Source: Orrella sp037026685 (GTDB lineage: Bacteria; Pseudomonadota; Gammaproteobacteria; Burkholderiales; Burkholderiaceae_B). Taken from it: a DNA stretch of 64,000 bases. Position 1 is the first letter of the stretch. Each line of letters begins with the position of its first letter. Position numbers and translations under genes: made by a program. The notes beneath the pieces are model-generated. The model saw only the letters and a list, made by a program, of their open reading frames with translations. It made no database searches and was not told the DNA's origin. Below are positions 17,638 to 26,346 of the stretch, one piece after another. The stretch is taken from positions 83,716 through 147,715 of the forward strand of contig NZ_JBANET010000008.1 in assembly GCF_037026685.1 (NCBI RefSeq), given 5' to 3'.

Positions 17638-18618
17638 TCAATCCAGCCGCACGCCGGCGGTTTGCACCACCTTGGCCCAGCGCTCGCGCTCGCTATTGAA
17701 AAAACGCGACAGCTCGTCGGGCGGATAGGTGACGATCTCGGCGCCCTGGTCGCCCAGCTGCTTGCTGATGTCGGGCCGCTTGACGATGTCGGCCAGGATG
17801 CCGGCCAGCCGCTCGGCGGTCTCCTGGGGCATGCTCGCCGGGGCCATCACCCCCTGCCAGGTGCCCGATTCGAAGCCCTGCACGCCCTGCTCGGAAATGG
17901 TGGGAATATCCTTGACCAGGTCCATGCGCTCGCGCTTGGAGATCGCGATGGCGCGCAGCTTGCCGCTGCGGATATGCGGCAGCGTGGCCAGCAGGCCGTT
18001 CATGATGGCGTGGGTCTGCCCGCCGATGGTATCGGCCAGCGCCTGCGCGCCGCCCTTGTACGGCACGTAGTCCCATTTGGCGCCGGTGGCCTCCTGCACG
18101 GCCACGGCGGCCAGGTGCGGCGCGCTGCCGATGGCGGTGACGGCGAAGTTGACGCGCTCCTTCTTGGACAGCTCGACCAGCTCGCCCACGGTATTGGCCG
18201 GCACGTCCGGGTGCACCGCCAGCACGTGAGGCGAATACGCCAGCATGCTGACCGCGCGCAGGTCCGTGGAAGGATCGAAGGTCAGCTTGGTATAGACCGA
18301 GGGGCTGATGGCCAGCGCGCCCACGTCGCACAGCAGCAGCGTATGGCCTTCCTTGGCCGACTGCACCACCAGGCCAGCGCCCAGGTTGCCGTTGGCGCCG
18401 GGCTTGTTCTCCACCACCACGGTCTGCTTGAGCGCCTCGCCCAGATGCTGCGAGACCAGCCGCGCGATGATGTCCGAGGAGCCGCCCGGCGGATACGGCA
18501 CGATGATCGTCACCGGCCGCGTCGGCCATTGCCTGTCCTGCCGGGCCCAGGCGGGGGCCCAGTGCGACAGGCCCAGCGCCGCGGCGGCGCCCATGAATGC
18601 TCTTCTGTTCAGTGTCAT
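17638..18618 (-). CDS. Bug family receptor with Tat-type signal
   Basis: 326 aa. The leader MTLNRRAFMGAAAALGLS has a twin-arginine pattern (RRAFMG), unusual among the six Bug proteins here, which otherwise carry Sec-type signals. The mature protein shows the family marks PTRPVTIIVPYPPGGSSDIIARL, VVENKPGANG and VQGFESGTWQG. AAAGGAG precedes ATG 18618. It is the last gene of the garD-SMP30-Bug run (gaps 61 and 67 bp), so it probably delivers the hydroxy-dicarboxylate or lactone handled by those enzymes. Confidence 0.92.
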   Translation of the reverse strand: MTLNRRAFMGAAAALGLSHWAPAWARQDRQWPTRPVTIIVPYPPGGSSDIIARLVSQHLGEALKQTVVVENKPGANGNLGAGLVVQSAKEGHTLLLCDVGALAISPSVYTKLTFDPSTDLRAVSMLAYSPHVLAVHPDVPANTVGELVELSKKERVNFAVTAIGSAPHLAAVAVQEATGAKWDYVPYKGGAQALADTIGGQTHAIMNGLLATLPHIRSGKLRAIAISKRERMDLVKDIPTISEQGVQGFESGTWQGVMAPASMPQETAERLAGILADIVKRPDISKQLGDQGAEIVTYPPDELSRFFNSERERWAKVVQTAGVRLD

Positions 18619-18685
18619 TGCGTCTCCTTTGGATGAAAAGGTCGGGCAGGCGCGGCGCGCCGCCCCGGGCAGGGCGCCGTCCGCG

Positions 18686-19735
18686 TCAGGCGGCGCCTCG
18701 GGTTTCGACGTACAGCGCGTACAGCGAGTGGCTGGCGGCCATGAACAGGCGGTTGCGCTTGGCGCCGCCAAAGCACAGGTTGGCGCAGCGCTCGGGCAGG
18801 CGGATATGGCCGATGGGCTTGCCGGCCGGGTTAAACACCATGACGCCGTCCAGCTCCGCGGGATCGGCCTGCGGCGCGCCGCTGCTGCCCCAGCCGCACC
18901 ACAGGTTGCCGGCCTCGTCGCACTTGATGCCGTCCAGCGCCCCGGGCCCCTGGGCGTCGATGTGCAGGCGCTTGTCCGAGAGCGCGCCGTCCTGGCCGAC
19001 CGTATAGGCCCATACCGCCCGGGAAGGCTGGCGCCGCCCCTCCACGACGTACAGGGTGCGCTCGTCCGGCGAAAAGCACAGTCCGTTGGTGCCGGCCAGC
19101 TCGTCCAGCATCATCTGCAGCGCGCCGCTGCGCGGGTCGATGCGATAGACCGCGTGCGGCAGCTGGGCCTGCGCCTTCTCGCCCTCCCAGTGCCCCGCGA
19201 TGCCGAAAGGCGGATCGGTGAACCAGATGGACCCGTCGCTGCGGCAGACGATGTCGTTGGGGGAATTCAAGGGCTTGCCTTCGTAGCGGTCGGCCAGCAC
19301 GGTGATGCTGCCGTCGTATTCGGTGCGCGTGACCCGGCGCGTCAGATGCTCGCAGGTCAGCAGCCGCCCCTGCCGGTCGCGCGCCAGGCCGTTGCTGAAG
19401 TTGGCCGGCTGCCGGAACACGCTGGCCTGGCCGGTGGTCTCGTCCCAGCGCAGGATGCGGTCGTTGGGAATGTCCGAAACCAGCAGGTAGCGCCCGTCGG
19501 CGAAGTACACCGGCCCTTCCAGCCAGCGCCCGCCGGTGGCCAGCTGCTCGACGGTGCTGCTGAAGATGCGGTACTGGGCGAACTCCGGATCCAGGATGCG
19601 CACCGAGGGATCCGGGTAGCGTTGCTGGGGCGTGAAATCGAAGGCCTGCCCCTGCGCCGCGGCCAGGGGCGCGGCCGCCAGCGCGGCGCCCAGCATGCGG
19701 CGCCGGCCGGCCTCGAAGCCGTGGTGGTTCTGCAT
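18686..19735 (-). CDS. SMP-30/gluconolactonase-type exported lactonase
   Basis: 349 residues, six-bladed beta-propeller hydrolase of the SMP-30/gluconolaconase/LRE family, which opens sugar or other lactones with a bound divalent metal. Motifs: LEGPVYFADGRYLLVSDIP near residue 73, NSPNDIVCRSDGSIWFTDPPFG (the conserved Asn-Asp metal/catalytic site), GTNGLCFSPDERTLYVVEG and DGIKCDEAGNLW. The N-terminus GRRRMLGAALAAAPLAAAQG is a signal sequence, possibly Tat-type, placing the enzyme in the periplasm. Located between the GarD-like dehydratase and a Bug receptor, so a lactone may be hydrolysed outside and the acid then taken up. Confidence 0.87.
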   Translation of the reverse strand: MQNHHGFEAGRRRMLGAALAAAPLAAAQGQAFDFTPQQRYPDPSVRILDPEFAQYRIFSSTVEQLATGGRWLEGPVYFADGRYLLVSDIPNDRILRWDETTGQASVFRQPANFSNGLARDRQGRLLTCEHLTRRVTRTEYDGSITVLADRYEGKPLNSPNDIVCRSDGSIWFTDPPFGIAGHWEGEKAQAQLPHAVYRIDPRSGALQMMLDELAGTNGLCFSPDERTLYVVEGRRQPSRAVWAYTVGQDGALSDKRLHIDAQGPGALDGIKCDEAGNLWCGWGSSGAPQADPAELDGVMVFNPAGKPIGHIRLPERCANLCFGGAKRNRLFMAASHSLYALYVETRGAA

Positions 19736-19796
19736 AGACGGTGTCTCCTTCGCTTCTTGAGTTTGTCGCCGGCGTGCCGCGCCCGGCCCGCGCGCC

Positions 19797-21371
19797 TCAG
19801 GTCACCGGGCCGGGATTGAACAGCGCCAGCGCGTTGTGCAGCTTGAGCCGCTCGGCACAGGTGCGCTGCCGGCCGCTGGCCACCTCCAGCATCATCCGGA
19901 ACAGCTCCCAGCCCACCTGCTCGATGCTGGCCTGCCCGGTGGCGATGCGGCCGGCGTCCAGGTCCATCAGGTCGTGCCAGCGCCGCGCCAGGCCCGAGCG
20001 GGTGGCCACCTTGATGACCGGCACCTGCGCCAGTCCGTAGGGCGTGCCGCGGCCGGTGGTAAAGACGTGCAGGGTCATGCCCGCGGCCAGCTGCAGCGTG
20101 CCGCAGATGAAATCGCTGGCCGGCGTGGCCGCGAAGAACAGGCCCTTGCCCGACAGCCGCTCGCCCGGGGCCAGCACGCCGCTGATGGGCGACGAGCCCG
20201 ACTTGACGATCGAGCCCATGGCCTTCTCGGCGATGTTGGACAGCCCGCCCTGCTTGTTGCCCGGCGAGGTATTGGCGCTGCGGTCGGCCTGGCCGCGCCG
20301 CAGGTATTCGTCGTACCAGGCCATCTCGCGCACCAGCGCCTGGGCCACCTCGGGGGTCGCGGCACGGGCCGTCAACTGGTCGATGCCGTCGCGCACTTCG
20401 GTGTTTTCGGAGAACATCACCGCGGCGCCGGCGCGCACCAGCAGGTCGACGGCAAAGCCCACCGCCGGATTGGCGGTCACGCCCGAGAAGGCGTCGCTGC
20501 CGCCGCATTGCACGCCCACCACCAGCTCGCTGGCCGGGCAGGTTTCGCGCCGCCGCGCGTCGAGCTTGCGCAAATGGCGCTCGGCCGTGCGCATGATGGC
20601 CGCGATCATGGACTCGAAGCCCAGGTTCTGCTCGTCCTGCAGCACGATGGTGTCCACGCCCTGCCCCGCCGGCATGTCCGGCCCCGCGCGCACGGGAATG
20701 GCCCCGGGCGCCAGCAGCCGCTCGGGCTGCAGCTTCTCGCAGCCCAGGCTCACCACCATGGACGTGCCGCCGAAATTGGGATTGCGCGCGATGTTGCGCA
20801 GCGTGCGGATGGGAATGGCCGCGCCCGGCGCGTCGATGGCCACGCCGCAGCCATAGGTATGCTCCAGCCCCACCACGTCGTCCACGTTGGGATAGCGCGG
20901 CAGCAGCTCGCGGCGGATGCGCGCCACCGCATGCTCGACCACGCCCTGCACGCATTGCACCGTGGTCGAGATGGCCAGGATGTTGCGCGTGCCCACCGAA
21001 CCGTCGGCATTGCGGTAGCCCTCGAAGGTATAGCCTTCGAGCGGCGGCAGCGGCTCGGCGCGCCGCGTGGCCATGGGCAGGTCCTGCAGCGTGCGCGCCG
21101 CCGGCAGCGTGGTGACGCGCTCGTTGACCCAGCTGCCGCGCGGCAAGGCCCGCGCGGCGCGGCCCACCACCACCCCGTAGCGCACCACCGGCTCGCCCGC
21201 GGCCAGGTCGGCCAGGGCGACCTTGTGGCCCTGCGGCACGGCCTCGGCCAGCACCAGCGCGCCGTCGACGGCCGTGCCGGCCGGCAGGCCGCCTTCGTTG
21301 GCGACGATGGCCACGTTGTCGCTGGGGTTGACCTTGATGAGTATGGGCTTTTCGGCGATGGCAGACGGCAT
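19797..21371 (-). CDS. UxaA/GarD family dehydratase (galactarate dehydratase-like)
   Basis: 524 aa. N-terminal SAF-like domain (ILIKVNPSDNVAIVANEGGLPAG, residues ~7-85) and a large catalytic part beginning TFEGYRNADGSVGTRNILAIS with LEHTYGCGVAIDAPG and GVQCGGSDAFSGVTANPAVG, typical of galactarate/altronate dehydratases. They dehydrate aldaric or aldonic acids with an Fe2+/metal centre. Whether the substrate is galactarate is uncertain; the family has several related members. AAGGA lies 7-8 nt before ATG 21371. First gene of the garD-SMP30-Bug operon; the GntR gene is 201 bp upstream on the same strand. Confidence 0.85.
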   Translation of the reverse strand: MPSAIAEKPILIKVNPSDNVAIVANEGGLPAGTAVDGALVLAEAVPQGHKVALADLAAGEPVVRYGVVVGRAARALPRGSWVNERVTTLPAARTLQDLPMATRRAEPLPPLEGYTFEGYRNADGSVGTRNILAISTTVQCVQGVVEHAVARIRRELLPRYPNVDDVVGLEHTYGCGVAIDAPGAAIPIRTLRNIARNPNFGGTSMVVSLGCEKLQPERLLAPGAIPVRAGPDMPAGQGVDTIVLQDEQNLGFESMIAAIMRTAERHLRKLDARRRETCPASELVVGVQCGGSDAFSGVTANPAVGFAVDLLVRAGAAVMFSENTEVRDGIDQLTARAATPEVAQALVREMAWYDEYLRRGQADRSANTSPGNKQGGLSNIAEKAMGSIVKSGSSPISGVLAPGERLSGKGLFFAATPASDFICGTLQLAAGMTLHVFTTGRGTPYGLAQVPVIKVATRSGLARRWHDLMDLDAGRIATGQASIEQVGWELFRMMLEVASGRQRTCAERLKLHNALALFNPGPVT

Positions 21372-21572
21372 GACGATATCCTTCGGCGGCCGGCCGGAAT
21401 GGGCCCGGGCCGCAACGGATGTCATCATACAAGCTATGCGCCGAGGTCTTGCCGGAGAATCCGTAAAACTCGGGTTATTCCTAGGAAATCAGGCCTGCAC
21501 GGCCGCCCCGGCTGCTGGAGCCGCGATCCGCCACCTTGTATGACAACATACCTGGCGGCACGCCCCGGCCGG

Positions 21573-22295
21573 CTACTGGGCACGGATCAGCGTGGTGGAG
21601 AAGGCATAGCGGTCGGCGGGATGATAAGAACGCGACACCTCCACGATCTGGCCCGCCGAGTCCTTGTACTGGCGCAGGATGTGCAGTCCCGGCGACCGCG
21701 GCTCGACGGCCAGCTCGGCCGCGATGGCCGCCGGCATGGCGCAGGCCGATATCGTCTGCTCGACCGTGGTGATGCGCCGGCCGTAGTGCGCTTCGATCAG
21801 CTCCGAGACCAGGCGCTCGGGGTGGCGCCGCGCCAGGGCGCGCACCCCCTTGTAATGCGCATCGACGTACAGCTCGGTCCATACCATGGGCGGCTGCCCG
21901 GCCAGGCCCCGCGTCGAGGAAAAGCGCAGCCAGCGGGTGCCGGGCCCCACCCCCAGGGCCCCCGCCTGCTCGATGTCCACCACCACTTCCTGTATGTGCC
22001 GGATGGTGCGCGGCGTGCGCTCGGCCAGCTGCACCAGGTCTTCCAGCGAACGCAGCGACTGGGTAAAGCCGGCGCTGGGCCGCGCGCCCGTCACCACCGT
22101 GCCGCTGCCGCGCTTGCGCGCGATCAGGCCCAGGTCCTGCAACTGCCGCATGGCCGCGCGCAAGGTGTGGCGGCTGGCCTCGAACTCCTGCGCCAAGGCG
22201 GTTTCCGAAGGCAGCACCGAGCCGGGCGGGTAGACGCCGGAGGCGATCCGCCGGGCAAGCTCTTCCGAGATGCGGGAGTACAGCGTAAGGGACAT
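21573..22295 (-). CDS. GntR family regulator, HutC/UTRA subfamily
   Basis: 240 aa. N-terminal GntR wHTH (SRISEELARRIASGVYPPGSVLPSETALAQEFEASRHTLRAAMRQLQDLGLI) with GSGTVV wing, then a UTRA ligand-binding domain (residues ~95-235) ending ILRQYKDSAGQIVEVSRSYHPADRYAF. HutC-type repressors bind palindromes such as TGTA-TACA and are released by a pathway intermediate. It lies between two divergent operons, garD-SMP30-Bug downstream and lyase-Bug-fumarase opposite, and could regulate both. A matching palindrome is found at 22400-22409. Confidence 0.9.
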   Translation of the reverse strand: MSLTLYSRISEELARRIASGVYPPGSVLPSETALAQEFEASRHTLRAAMRQLQDLGLIARKRGSGTVVTGARPSAGFTQSLRSLEDLVQLAERTPRTIRHIQEVVVDIEQAGALGVGPGTRWLRFSSTRGLAGQPPMVWTELYVDAHYKGVRALARRHPERLVSELIEAHYGRRITTVEQTISACAMPAAIAAELAVEPRSPGLHILRQYKDSAGQIVEVSRSYHPADRYAFSTTLIRAQ

Positions 22296-22396
22296 GGCAA
22301 GGCACGGGTGCAAGGCGCTCCATTCTATCTGCTGGTCCCGCCGCCGCGCCCGCTGCGGGTTATCCCCAGCTTTGACGCCGTGCGGCCGCCCTGTTT

Positions 22397-22430
22397 AAAT
22401 GTACGTACAACTTTTTATGAGCGTACATTT
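22397..22430. promoter_or_regulatory. Candidate GntR operator: 9-bp inverted repeat with inner palindrome
   Basis: AAATGTACG (22397-22405) is inversely repeated as CGTACATTT (22422-22430). The left arm is part of the 10-bp palindrome TGTACGTACA (22400-22409), similar to HutC-class operators. It lies between the divergent GntR and lyase genes and ends 1 bp before the lyase ATG. Confidence 0.6.
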
Positions 22431-22431
22431 T

Positions 22432-23787
22432 ATGCCTGTCTCGGTACTGGAATCCTCCCTCTTCAAGGATATGTTCGGCACGGCGGCCATGCGCGCCGTC
22501 TTCGACGACGCGGCCACGCTAAGACGCTACGTCGAAACGGAAGTCGCCCTGGCCCGGGTGCAGGCCGAACTGGGCATCATCCCGCGCCAGGCCGCGCTGG
22601 ACATCGCCCGGCGCGCCGACCCCGCCGCGCTGGACATGGACGCCCTGCGGGCCGAGACCGAGATCGTCGGCTATCCCATCCTGCCGCTGGTGCACCAGCT
22701 CGCGCGCCAGTGCGGTCCGGCGGGCGAATACCTGCATTGGGGGGCCACCACCCAGGACATCATGGACACGGCCACGGTGCTGCAGGTGCGCGATGCCCTG
22801 GCGTTGGTGGACGGGCAGCTGGCCGGGCTGGACCGGACGCTGGACCAGCTGGCCGGACGCTATCGCGACGCGCCCATGGCCGGGCGCACGCACTTGCAGC
22901 ACGCCCTGCCCATCACCTTCGGCTACAAGGCGGCCGTCTGGCTGCTGATGGTGCGGCGCCACCGCGAGCGGCTGGCCCAGCTGCGCCCGCGCGTGCTGGT
23001 CGGGCAATTCGGCGGGGCGGCCGGCACGCTGGCCTCGCTGGGCGATCAAGGCCTGGCGGTGCAGGCGGCGCTGATGCGCGAACTGGGCCTGGGCAGCGCG
23101 CCGGTCACCTGGCACGTGGCGCGCGACGGGCTGGCCGAAACGGTGCAGTTCCTGGCCCTGGTGGCCGGCACGCTGGGCAAGATCGCCCTGGACATCATGC
23201 TGATGATGACCAACGAGCTGGCCGAAGCCTTCGAACCTTTCGTCAAGGGCCGAGGCGCCTCCAGCACCATGCCGCAAAAGCGCAATCCGATTTCCTGCGA
23301 GCTGATGTGGAGCGCCTCCAAGACCGTGCGCCAGCACGCGGGGCTGGCGCTCGATGCGATGCTGCAGGACTTCGAAAGAGCCACCGGCCCCTGGCATGTG
23401 GAGTGGACCGCGGTGCCCGAGGCTTTCGTGCTGACGGCCGGCGCGCTGCACCAGGCGCAGTTCATGCTGGGCGGGCTGGAAGTGGACACCGGCCGCATGG
23501 CCCGCAACCTGGAGCTGTCCGGTGGCCTGATCGTGGCCGAGGCGGTAATGATGGGACTGGCGCCGCACATCGGCCGCCAGAGCGCGCACGACGTGGTCTA
23601 TGACGCCTGCCGCGCCGCGGCGACCACGGGCCGGCGCCTGCCCCAGGTGCTCCAGCAGGATCCGCGGGTCGCGCAACGGCTCGATGCGCAGGCCATCGAG
23701 CGCCTGTGCGACCCGGCCAACTACCTGGGCGCGGCGCCGCAGATGGTGGACCGCATGCGCGCCTGGCAAGCCGGCGCGGCGGCCTGA
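22432..23787 (+). CDS. Fumarase/aspartase superfamily lyase (PcaB-like)
   Basis: 451 aa; superfamily signature SSTMPQKRNP at ~278-287 (catalytic serine loop), THLQHALPITFGYKAA, and HWGATTQDIMDTATVLQ. Overall closest in my reading to 3-carboxy-cis,cis-muconate cycloisomerase and adenylosuccinate-lyase-like proteins. Many members split substituted succinates to fumarate. No pca genes are nearby, and a class I fumarase lies two genes downstream, so a fumarate-releasing lyase is at least as likely as a cycloisomerase. ATG 22432 immediately abuts the operator and lacks a ribosome-binding site; ATG 22417 in the same frame is an alternative. Confidence 0.82.
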   Translation: MPVSVLESSLFKDMFGTAAMRAVFDDAATLRRYVETEVALARVQAELGIIPRQAALDIARRADPAALDMDALRAETEIVGYPILPLVHQLARQCGPAGEYLHWGATTQDIMDTATVLQVRDALALVDGQLAGLDRTLDQLAGRYRDAPMAGRTHLQHALPITFGYKAAVWLLMVRRHRERLAQLRPRVLVGQFGGAAGTLASLGDQGLAVQAALMRELGLGSAPVTWHVARDGLAETVQFLALVAGTLGKIALDIMLMMTNELAEAFEPFVKGRGASSTMPQKRNPISCELMWSASKTVRQHAGLALDAMLQDFERATGPWHVEWTAVPEAFVLTAGALHQAQFMLGGLEVDTGRMARNLELSGGLIVAEAVMMGLAPHIGRQSAHDVVYDACRAAATTGRRLPQVLQQDPRVAQRLDAQAIERLCDPANYLGAAPQMVDRMRAWQAGAAA

Positions 23788-23843
23788 GCTGCCGCGCCGA
23801 TCACGATACCAACCACACCCACCATACGATACGGAGACACATC

Positions 23844-24824
23844 ATGAAGCAATGGATGACGACGCTGCTGGCCGCCTGCGGCCTGGCATGGGCCTGCGGC
23901 GCCCAGGCGCAGGACGCCTATCCCAGCCGGGCCATCACCTGGATCGTGCCGTTCGCGGCCGGCGGCCCCACCGACGCCATGGCCCGCAACATCGCCAACC
24001 GGGTCTCGCAGGAGCTGGGGCAATCCATCCTGATCGAGAACGTGGGCGGCGCCGGCGGCACGATCGGCGCGGCCAAGGCGGCCAAGGCCGCGCCCGACGG
24101 CTACACCTTCCTGGTGGGGCACATCGGCTACATGGCCGCCGCCCCTTCGCTGTACGCCCGGCTGCCCTACGATCCCGTACGCGACTTCCGGGCCGTCTTC
24201 CGCTTTCCCGATACGCCGCTGGTGCTGCTGGTGGGCCAGTCCTCTCCCTACCAGACGGTGTCCGAGCTGATCGCCTACGGCAGGCAGAACCCTGGCAAGC
24301 TCAACTTCAGCAATGCCGGCGTGGGCTCGACCTCGCACCTGGTGGCGGCCATGTTCGCCAGCCAGGCCGGCATGGAGGTCACGCCCATCGCCTACAAGGG
24401 TGCGGGGCCGGCCTTGAACGACCTGATGGGCAACCAGGTCGACGCCATGTTCGACCAGACCAACACCGCCTTGCCGCAGACCCGCGGCGGCCGGGTGCGG
24501 GCGCTGGGCCTGACCTCTGCGCGGCCCATGGCGCAGTTCCCCGGCGTGCCGCCGCTGGGCGAGCAAGCCATCCCGGGCTTCCAGGTTTCGACCTGGTACG
24601 GCCTGTACGCGCCCAAGGACACGCCCGAGGCCGTGGTGCAGACGCTTTATCGCGCCTGGAGCAAGGCCCTGCAGGATACGCAGTTCACCGGCCAGATGGC
24701 TGGCCAGGGGATCCAGATGCTGCCCGAGGCCGAGTATGCGCCGGCCGCATTGCAGCGCCACACGGCCGACGAAGTACAGCGCTGGGCGCAGGTGATCAGG
24801 CAGGCCGGCATCTCGCTGCAATAG
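23844..24824 (+). CDS. Bug family periplasmic receptor
   Basis: 326 aa with a Sec signal peptide (MKQWMTTLLAACGLAWACGAQAQ) and the Bug core DAYPSRAITWIVPFAAGGPTDAMARN, IGAAKAAKAAPDGYTFLVG, IPGFQVSTWYGLYAPK. CGGAG stands 9 nt before the ATG. Middle gene of the lyase-Bug-fumarase operon; gap of 56 bp before and 10 bp after. It likely binds the substrate of the lyase. Confidence 0.92.
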   Translation: MKQWMTTLLAACGLAWACGAQAQDAYPSRAITWIVPFAAGGPTDAMARNIANRVSQELGQSILIENVGGAGGTIGAAKAAKAAPDGYTFLVGHIGYMAAAPSLYARLPYDPVRDFRAVFRFPDTPLVLLVGQSSPYQTVSELIAYGRQNPGKLNFSNAGVGSTSHLVAAMFASQAGMEVTPIAYKGAGPALNDLMGNQVDAMFDQTNTALPQTRGGRVRALGLTSARPMAQFPGVPPLGEQAIPGFQVSTWYGLYAPKDTPEAVVQTLYRAWSKALQDTQFTGQMAGQGIQMLPEAEYAPAALQRHTADEVQRWAQVIRQAGISLQ

Positions 24825-24834
24825 GCCGCCCGCC

Positions 24835-26346
24835 ATGCGCTGCGTGTACGCCGAAGACATCGAGGCCAGCCTGTGCAATGCCTTGCAGGCGGCCAGCCAT
24901 ACCCATCCGCCGGATTTCGTGCAGGCCTTGAAGGCTGCCCACGCCTGCGAGACGCAGCCGGCCGCGCGGCAGGCCCTGCTGCAATTGCTGGTCAACAGCA
25001 AGCTCAGCGCCCGGGCCCGCCGGCCGGTGTGCCAGGACACGGGCGTGGTGCACGTGTATGCCCGCCTGGGCATGGACCTGCGCATACGCCATGCGGGCGC
25101 CGGCCCCACCCCCAGCCTGCAGGCCATCGCCGACCGCGCGGTGGCGCGCGCCTACACGGAGCCGGCCAATCCGCTGCGGGCCTCGATGATCAGCGATCCG
25201 CTGGGCCTGCGCCGCAACACCGGCGACAACACGCCGGCCGTGCTGCACGTGGAGCTGGCCGAAGGCGACGGCCTGTCGCTGACGGTGGCGGCCAAGGGCG
25301 GCGGCGGGGACGCCAAGGCGCGCTATGCCATGCTGCGGCCCAGCGATTCGGTGGCCGACTGGGTGGTGTCGCAGCTGCCCGGCATGGGGGCGGGCTGGTG
25401 CCCGCCCGGCGTGCTGGGCCTGGGCGTGGGCGGCACGCCCGAACAGGCCATGATGCTGGCCAAGCGCGCCTTGTTCTCGCCTATCGACATGCCGGCGCTG
25501 CGCCGCCGCGGCCCGGCCGATGCGACCGAGCGCCTGCGCCTGCAGGTCTACGAGCGCGTCAATGCGCTGGGCATCGGCGCACAGGGCCTGGGCGGCGACA
25601 CCACGGTGCTGGACGTCAAGGTCCTGGCCGCGCCGTCGCATGCCGCGCTGCTGCCCGTGGCGCTGCTGCCCAATTGCGCGGCCACCCGCTACGTCAGCTT
25701 CGACATGCCGGCCGACGGCCCGGCCAGCTTCCCCGCGCCCGATCCCGCCCTGTGGCATGGCATTCCGGACGCCTTGCCCCCCGAAGCGGGCGGCACCCCC
25801 GTGAACCTGGACACGCTGGACGGCCGCGAAGTGGCCGGCTGGCGGGCCGGGCAGACGCTGCGGCTCTCGGGCAAGCTGCTGACCGGCCGGGACGCCGCGC
25901 ACCAGCGGCTGGCCGCACTGCTCGAACGCGGCGAGCCGCTGCCGGTGGACCTGCGCGGACGCACGCTGTATTACGTCGGCCCGGTCGACCCGGTGGCCGG
26001 CGAAGCGGTGGGCCCGGCCGGCCCCACCACCTCTGCGCGCATGGACAAGTTCCTGCCGCGGCTGCTGGCCGAAACCGGCCTGCTTGCCACCATCGGCAAG
26101 GCCGAGCGCAGCGAGCAGGCCGTGGCGGCCATCGCGCGGCACGGCGCCGCCTACCTGAGCGCGGTGGGCGGCGCGGCCTACCTGGTCTCGCGCGCCATCA
26201 CCGCGGCGCGGGTGGTGGCCTTTGCCGACCTGGGCATGGAAGCCATCTATGAATTCGAAGTCCGCGACATGCCGGTGACGGTGGCCATCGACGCGCGCGG
26301 CGGGGTGGCCCACAAGGTGTTCCGCCTGCACGACGGCGCCCGCTAG
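24835..26346 (+). CDS. Class I (Fe-S) fumarate hydratase / tartrate dehydratase-like
   Basis: 503 aa single-chain enzyme carrying both the alpha part (residues ~1-290; PVCQDTGVVHVY, NTGDNTPAVLHVE, GWCPPGVLGLGVGGTPEQAM) and the beta part (~320-503; LRLSGKLLTGRDAAHQRL, GPVDPVAGEAVGPAGPTTSARMDKF, AYEF-like YEFEVRDMPVTVAID). Cysteines in QDTG-adjacent PVC, WCPP and PNCAATR are candidate 4Fe-4S ligands. Reversible hydration of fumarate to malate is the family activity; L-tartrate or related diacids are alternatives. Last gene of the lyase-Bug operon. Its stop overlaps the convergent dehydratase stop in the tetranucleotide CTAG. Confidence 0.87.
   Translation: MRCVYAEDIEASLCNALQAASHTHPPDFVQALKAAHACETQPAARQALLQLLVNSKLSARARRPVCQDTGVVHVYARLGMDLRIRHAGAGPTPSLQAIADRAVARAYTEPANPLRASMISDPLGLRRNTGDNTPAVLHVELAEGDGLSLTVAAKGGGGDAKARYAMLRPSDSVADWVVSQLPGMGAGWCPPGVLGLGVGGTPEQAMMLAKRALFSPIDMPALRRRGPADATERLRLQVYERVNALGIGAQGLGGDTTVLDVKVLAAPSHAALLPVALLPNCAATRYVSFDMPADGPASFPAPDPALWHGIPDALPPEAGGTPVNLDTLDGREVAGWRAGQTLRLSGKLLTGRDAAHQRLAALLERGEPLPVDLRGRTLYYVGPVDPVAGEAVGPAGPTTSARMDKFLPRLLAETGLLATIGKAERSEQAVAAIARHGAAYLSAVGGAAYLVSRAITAARVVAFADLGMEAIYEFEVRDMPVTVAIDARGGVAHKVFRLHDGAR

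Noticed and set aside
19836..23603. 1255-codon plus-strand frame
   Set aside because: Runs antisense to GarD and GntR and out of frame with the lyase; no recognisable protein.
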